64,000 nucleotides of DNA from positions 28,755,980 through 28,819,979 of the forward strand of contig NC_136010.1 of assembly GCF_048128805.1 (NCBI RefSeq). Reading direction: 5' to 3'. A model generated the notes under the pieces. That model made no database searches and was not told where the DNA came from. It worked only from the letters and a program-made list of their open reading frames with translations. Shown piece by piece: positions 39,814-64,000 of the stretch. The stretch's first letter is position 1; every line of letters starts with the position of its first letter. The DNA is from Centroberyx gerrardi (taxonomy: Eukaryota; Chordata; Actinopteri; Beryciformes; Berycidae). The position numbers and the translations under genes were made by a program.

Positions 39814-39846
39814 ACCAGACTTGGAAGACGTCTGATCCGGCCGGGT

Positions 39847-39858
39847 TGCGCATGCGTG
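39847..39858. promoter_or_regulatory. NRF-1-like motif upstream of ATAD3
   Basis: TGCGCATGCGTG differs at one position from the palindromic NRF-1 consensus (YGCGCAYGCGCR). It lies about 560 bases upstream of the ATAD3 ATG and 1.4 kb upstream of SDHB. Nuclear respiratory factor 1 is known to drive many mitochondrial genes; that it acts here is inference. Confidence 0.35.
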
Positions 39859-40418
39859 GTGAGCATACCAACTCAACGCACCACAAAGTGGCCGCAGTTA
39901 ACCGGAATAATAGCAGAAGTTAAATTTTACTTTCAAAATAAATACGCAAAATTTGTCACGTGGGAAAAAAAATAATTATTATGTATTACGTAGCCGACAG
40001 TAAAACAAACATAATATAAAAATGCTTAGTGAAATCGTTACATTAAATATGGAGTGATAATCTCGCTGCAGAAAATATATTACATTATGGTGCATGGAGT
40101 GCCTTGGAGTGCCATGGAGGGCCTAAATTGAAAGCAAAAGACAAAAACAAAAAAGGAGAAAAAAAAATGCAGTTGACATCCTTCCGAGTTGTCTGGTATA
40201 TGTTTTATTTGCACTTAATGCCCCAAAAACGTAGCAGTAGCCTAAATGTTCATCAATACGGCTTTTATTTTGAAAGCAATGGCCAGAAGTCTTCTTGTTA
40301 TTTTTGAGTTGGCTTGACACTAGCTAAAAGCAGCATGGCCCCAGTGTAAACCAGCCGTGCAGCTTGTAGAGGGTGAAGAACCGAGACTCTGCAGCCTACT
40401 AGCCCACACTAGAGCATA

Positions 40419-50013
<9,595 letters not shown>

Positions 50014-50060
50014 TTTCAGTGGTAAAACAAGCACTTGGTATCTTTAATGAAATTTTGTGA

Positions 50061-50066
50061 ATTAAA
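50061..50066 (+). terminator. Candidate polyadenylation signal of ATAD3
   Basis: ATTAAA lies 48 bases after the ATAD3 stop. Further AATAAA words at 50817-50822 and 51272-51277 could give longer 3' UTRs. Confidence 0.45.
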
Positions 50067-51750
50067 GATATTGTATGAATGTGCTATTGTGATTGTAGGA
50101 CTGTTGGTATTCTCAAACACTCGTGCCTTATTCCAGAAGTTTTGAAAGGGAGAAGTTTGAAACATTCACCTTGAATTCCCTCTCCTCTACTATCACTGCT
50201 ATAGTCATGAGCTAATCTTCCATTGCCATAACTCTCTAAACTCTTGTCATAATCTTTCTTCTGGGGCCAGAGCCTAGTTGGCAGCTGACAAGAACTTTTC
50301 AACATCCTATTAAAATTTAATATCATATGAGACTGTGCCACAGTCCATAAGTATGATCCCATTCTGTATGGGCTGATCCCACCTGTGGCACCTCTCTTCT
50401 ATCTGTAACCCTTTGTGATTCCCTGAGAATTTTGTGAGAATTCTGTTAATACAAAATTCCAAGCTGCTGATGCAGCAGGCAAAAACGGTAGAAGGTGGAT
50501 TCAGTTTATTCTGGGTTTCTACGGAATTGAAATGTGTCCATGGCATAGAAATGAGATAAAGATATAAACTTGGAAAACTTGGGAATTGTGGTGTCGGCGC
50601 ACATTCTCATGCTGTTAACTTTAACTTGAATTATCAATGCCTGAAAGCGAAGTCAAACTAACCAGAAGATAGTCGGTACATCTGAACCTGTCATTGCTGA
50701 CTAGGCTTGGTGGTGGTATATTCTTCCAGTTTGGGATTTACATGTGAGAGTGTGTCTAGAGTTGAGATTGTGCATTGTCTTTTCATGCATTGTTTAGGAC
50801 AGAATGAAATGCCAGTAATAAAGTGTTTAAAAAATGGCTGGGGTTTGAACTCTGTAGTATTTCATTTTGGTGGGACATTTTTGGTTAGGGTTAGGCTTAG
50901 AGACATCACCATGTGTCCTGTCAAAGTGTACATGAGAAAGACACTGAACACCTACCTGCGCACCCATAAGTTGCTCTGGGTCAGAGTGCAAGCTGACTAC
51001 TTTCTTCATTAATGATTGCAAATGGGCACAATTCTTAAAAATCTGAAAATGACATCAGGCAATATTAGGGTCTATGTAACAAACACAAAGTCCTACCAAA
51101 GTGAAATATAGTTTCAAATTCCCTCACTGCCACTAGAACTTGTCATAATGTAGCACTAGATAATATTGGAGGGCTTTTGACAGTAGTAGATTGCATCAGG
51201 ATGTTATTGACATTGTTAGTCATTTCAGAAGTGTTGTTAGTCAGTGCTTATGAAATTTCCATGTCAATTACAATAAAGCAGACTCTGAAGTTGTCAGCGG
51301 GACCTCGCTTCATAATCTGTCGTCTATTGTTTCTGCTGAAATAAACCCCTTCGGTATGAGACCGACGTTCTCATATTGCCGATAAGCTGGGAATGACACA
51401 ATCAAACAGAGGTCACTGTTGTGCTTCAATGGCACTTTTAATAAAACAGACATTTCATCCTCACAACAGCAATGTCTGGACAGAGAGGGCGAGGGGGGGG
51501 GCCGGGCGAGGGTTCCCTCTGCTGATAGGCTGGTTGCTCCTGATAAGTGTGAGGGAATTGGATGTAGCAAATTGAACTGTGCCGTTGAACACAGCGTTGG
51601 GAAGACGGAGGGGGAGGGGGGGAAGCTCTGAACTGTCTCCGTCTCATCTTGGCTGGCATAAATGTCTCCTCCCGCGTCTCAACAAACAAGGATAATACAG
51701 CAGAGAGAACCCAGACCGCAAGCACAGACACACTCCCCTCCCCCTCACAT
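50067..51750. other. 3' flanking DNA between ATAD3 and TMEM240
   Basis: No further exon is visible. The interval probably contains alternative ATAD3 3' UTR (AATAAA at 50817 and 51272 on the plus strand) and the end of the TMEM240 3' UTR. The two transcripts could overlap tail to tail. Confidence 0.4.
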
Positions 51751-52402
51751 ATTTACAGGAAAAAATTAATACATTCATTTAATTCACTAAGTAACAAAGC
51801 TAATTAATCCGTGTTTTTAGCTGAAATCACATGGTTTCACATCCAGTTTTCAAACAGACTCGTCTCTCCCGTCGCATTTCCACTATCTCCCCCACACAGC
51901 CCGTCATCGGGTTTTCTACTGATAAACGACTCACACAAAAATCCCCCCCCCCCCACACACACACGCCCCCCCTTTGAAGACTTAAATCCCACTTGCCCCG
52001 TATTTATAACTATGTACAGAAGCAGCAGTCTAACCGTTTCATCACAAAAAATGTTGACCCCCCCCCCCCCCCCTGTCGTTCGCCCCCTCCCCGCCCCAAA
52101 CAAAGTCCCCCCACCCCCCTGATAGAGAAAAAAAATAGTCGTGACACCCCGGTCTTAACCGCCCCATTCCATACACTGCCCACATCTTACCCTGTTCTAA
52201 AAGAGCATGCCAAGTTTTTAACAATGAACACAGAAAATGTCTCTATACAGAAAAAACACCCTTAAAAATGTTTTTTTTTTTTTCTTCTCCCTCCTCCCCC
52301 ACACTGGTGGACATGGACATAAGACAAGATTTCAGTGGCAAACAAATAATCATCATCTTCCTCCATTTTTTTGGAGTTTCCGGTTGTTTCGGTGCTGATG
52401 GG

Positions 52403-52433
<31 letters not shown>

Positions 52434-52651
52434 TTGTTGTAAGAAAATCCCGCCATTTGGTAGGGGTGGGGGGGTTTAAGGGGGGGGCCACGTTATGAAC
52501 AAGTGGGAGGGCAGTTTTCCAGGGTCTCTGAGGCAGCAGTTGGCCATGGGGGGGGGGGGGGGGTGTTTAGAGAGGGGAGGAGAAGGGGTTTGGATGGGGG
52601 GGGGGGGGGAATGTAGTGTTGGTTTTTTGTTGTTGGTTTTTTTTTTTAGAG
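51750..52651 (-). other. Probable TMEM240 3' UTR with long G and C homopolymer tracts
   Basis: The region directly follows the TMEM240 stop on the minus strand. C-runs lie at about 51943-51954 and 52058-52073. A 27-G run lies at 52407-52433, with other G-runs near 52547-52563 and 52598-52609. On the transcribed strand these read as G-runs distal and C-runs proximal. A candidate ATTAAA (minus) is at 51778-51783. No protein-coding exon is seen; predicted Pro- or Gly-rich frames are artefacts of the tracts. Confidence 0.5.
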
Positions 52652-63755
<11,104 letters not shown>

Positions 63756-64000
63756 CAAAACTTCCAAACTGGCCGCCGTCCTGGTGCCCGGTTCTACCCG
63801 CGGCGGTGGAGACGCTCCGGCTGGGCTCTGGGCGCTCTGTCCCGGCAGGAGCCGCTCATGGAGCCGCCGCACCGCTCCTGGCTCCCCGTCCCTTTCAAAC
63901 TGCCCGGTCTCCCTCCGTCTCCGTCTCCGTCTTCGTCTCCCGTCTCCGTCCCCCCCACCCCTACACACGGCAACGCGGCTCTCTCAGCCCCTCACTGCGT
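63756..64000 (-). promoter_or_regulatory. TMEM240 5' UTR / CpG-rich promoter-proximal region
   Basis: The stretch upstream of the TMEM240 start is GC- and CpG-rich and contains a CCGTCT hexamer tract (63910-63950). The frame stays open upstream and encodes a Gly/Arg-rich stretch. However, the conserved family start is the Met at 63755, so the upstream part is read as untranslated. The transcription start may lie outside the window. Confidence 0.5.

Larger units (their letters stand above)
38533..40418. other. Divergent intergenic interval between SDHB and ATAD3
   Basis: No exon is seen. It contains a LINE-tail-like stretch (39060-39240), a degraded element at about 39530-39813 related to 59648-59964, and an NRF-1-like word at 39847-39858. 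The last 90 bases, starting near 40330, become GC-richer and should include the ATAD3 promoter and 5' UTR. Confidence 0.5.

Overview
This is a vertebrate nuclear genome window, almost certainly from a teleost fish and probably a percomorph. The genes are intron-rich with GT-AG junctions. The spaces between exons are full of fish-type interspersed repeats: a tRNA-derived SINE, L2/Rex-like LINE pieces, hAT-type non-autonomous elements, a broken piggyBac, and GCTAAC-rich low-complexity DNA. There are no bacterial-style operons, CRISPR arrays or rRNA genes, and I saw no tRNA gene apart from the SINE head.

Five protein-coding genes were reconstructed exon by exon. SZRD1 (+, 1468-3435) lacks its first coding exon, which lies to the left of the window. 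ATP13A2 (-, 27992 down to 7817) has 28 coding exons traced plus a 5' exon near 29197-29460; its initiator codon is unresolved. SDHB (-, 38404 down to 34290) is complete with 8 exons and 281 residues. ATAD3 (+, 40419-50013) is complete with 16 exons and 1172 residues. TMEM240 (-, 63755 down to 52652) is complete with 4 exons and 175 residues. SZRD1 and ATP13A2 converge tail to tail. ATP13A2 and SDHB are tandem on the minus strand. SDHB and ATAD3 diverge from a 2-kb interval, and ATAD3 and TMEM240 converge. From memory of the human map, SZRD1/ATP13A2/SDHB are in 1p36.13 and ATAD3/TMEM240 in 1p36.33, so two distant human blocks are adjacent here.

Three of the five genes act in mitochondria or lysosomes: SDHB is the iron-sulfur subunit of complex II, ATAD3 is the inner-membrane AAA+ ATPase, and ATP13A2 is the lysosomal P5B polyamine pump. 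TMEM240 is a small neuronal two-pass membrane protein. SZRD1 is a small SUZ-domain protein.

The most unusual object is the last exon of ATAD3. It carries about 600 in-frame residues beyond the point where human ATAD3A ends, and much of this is an 11-residue (33-nt) A/E/V/T/K-rich tandem repeat. It predicts a protein about twice the usual length with a long helical tail on the matrix side. The other notable observations concern mobile DNA: several hAT-type elements with exact 8-bp target duplications, a near-perfect 88-bp-arm palindrome in an ATAD3 intron, and a dispersed inverted-repeat family with four copies. I found no evidence for a wholly new multi-gene system.
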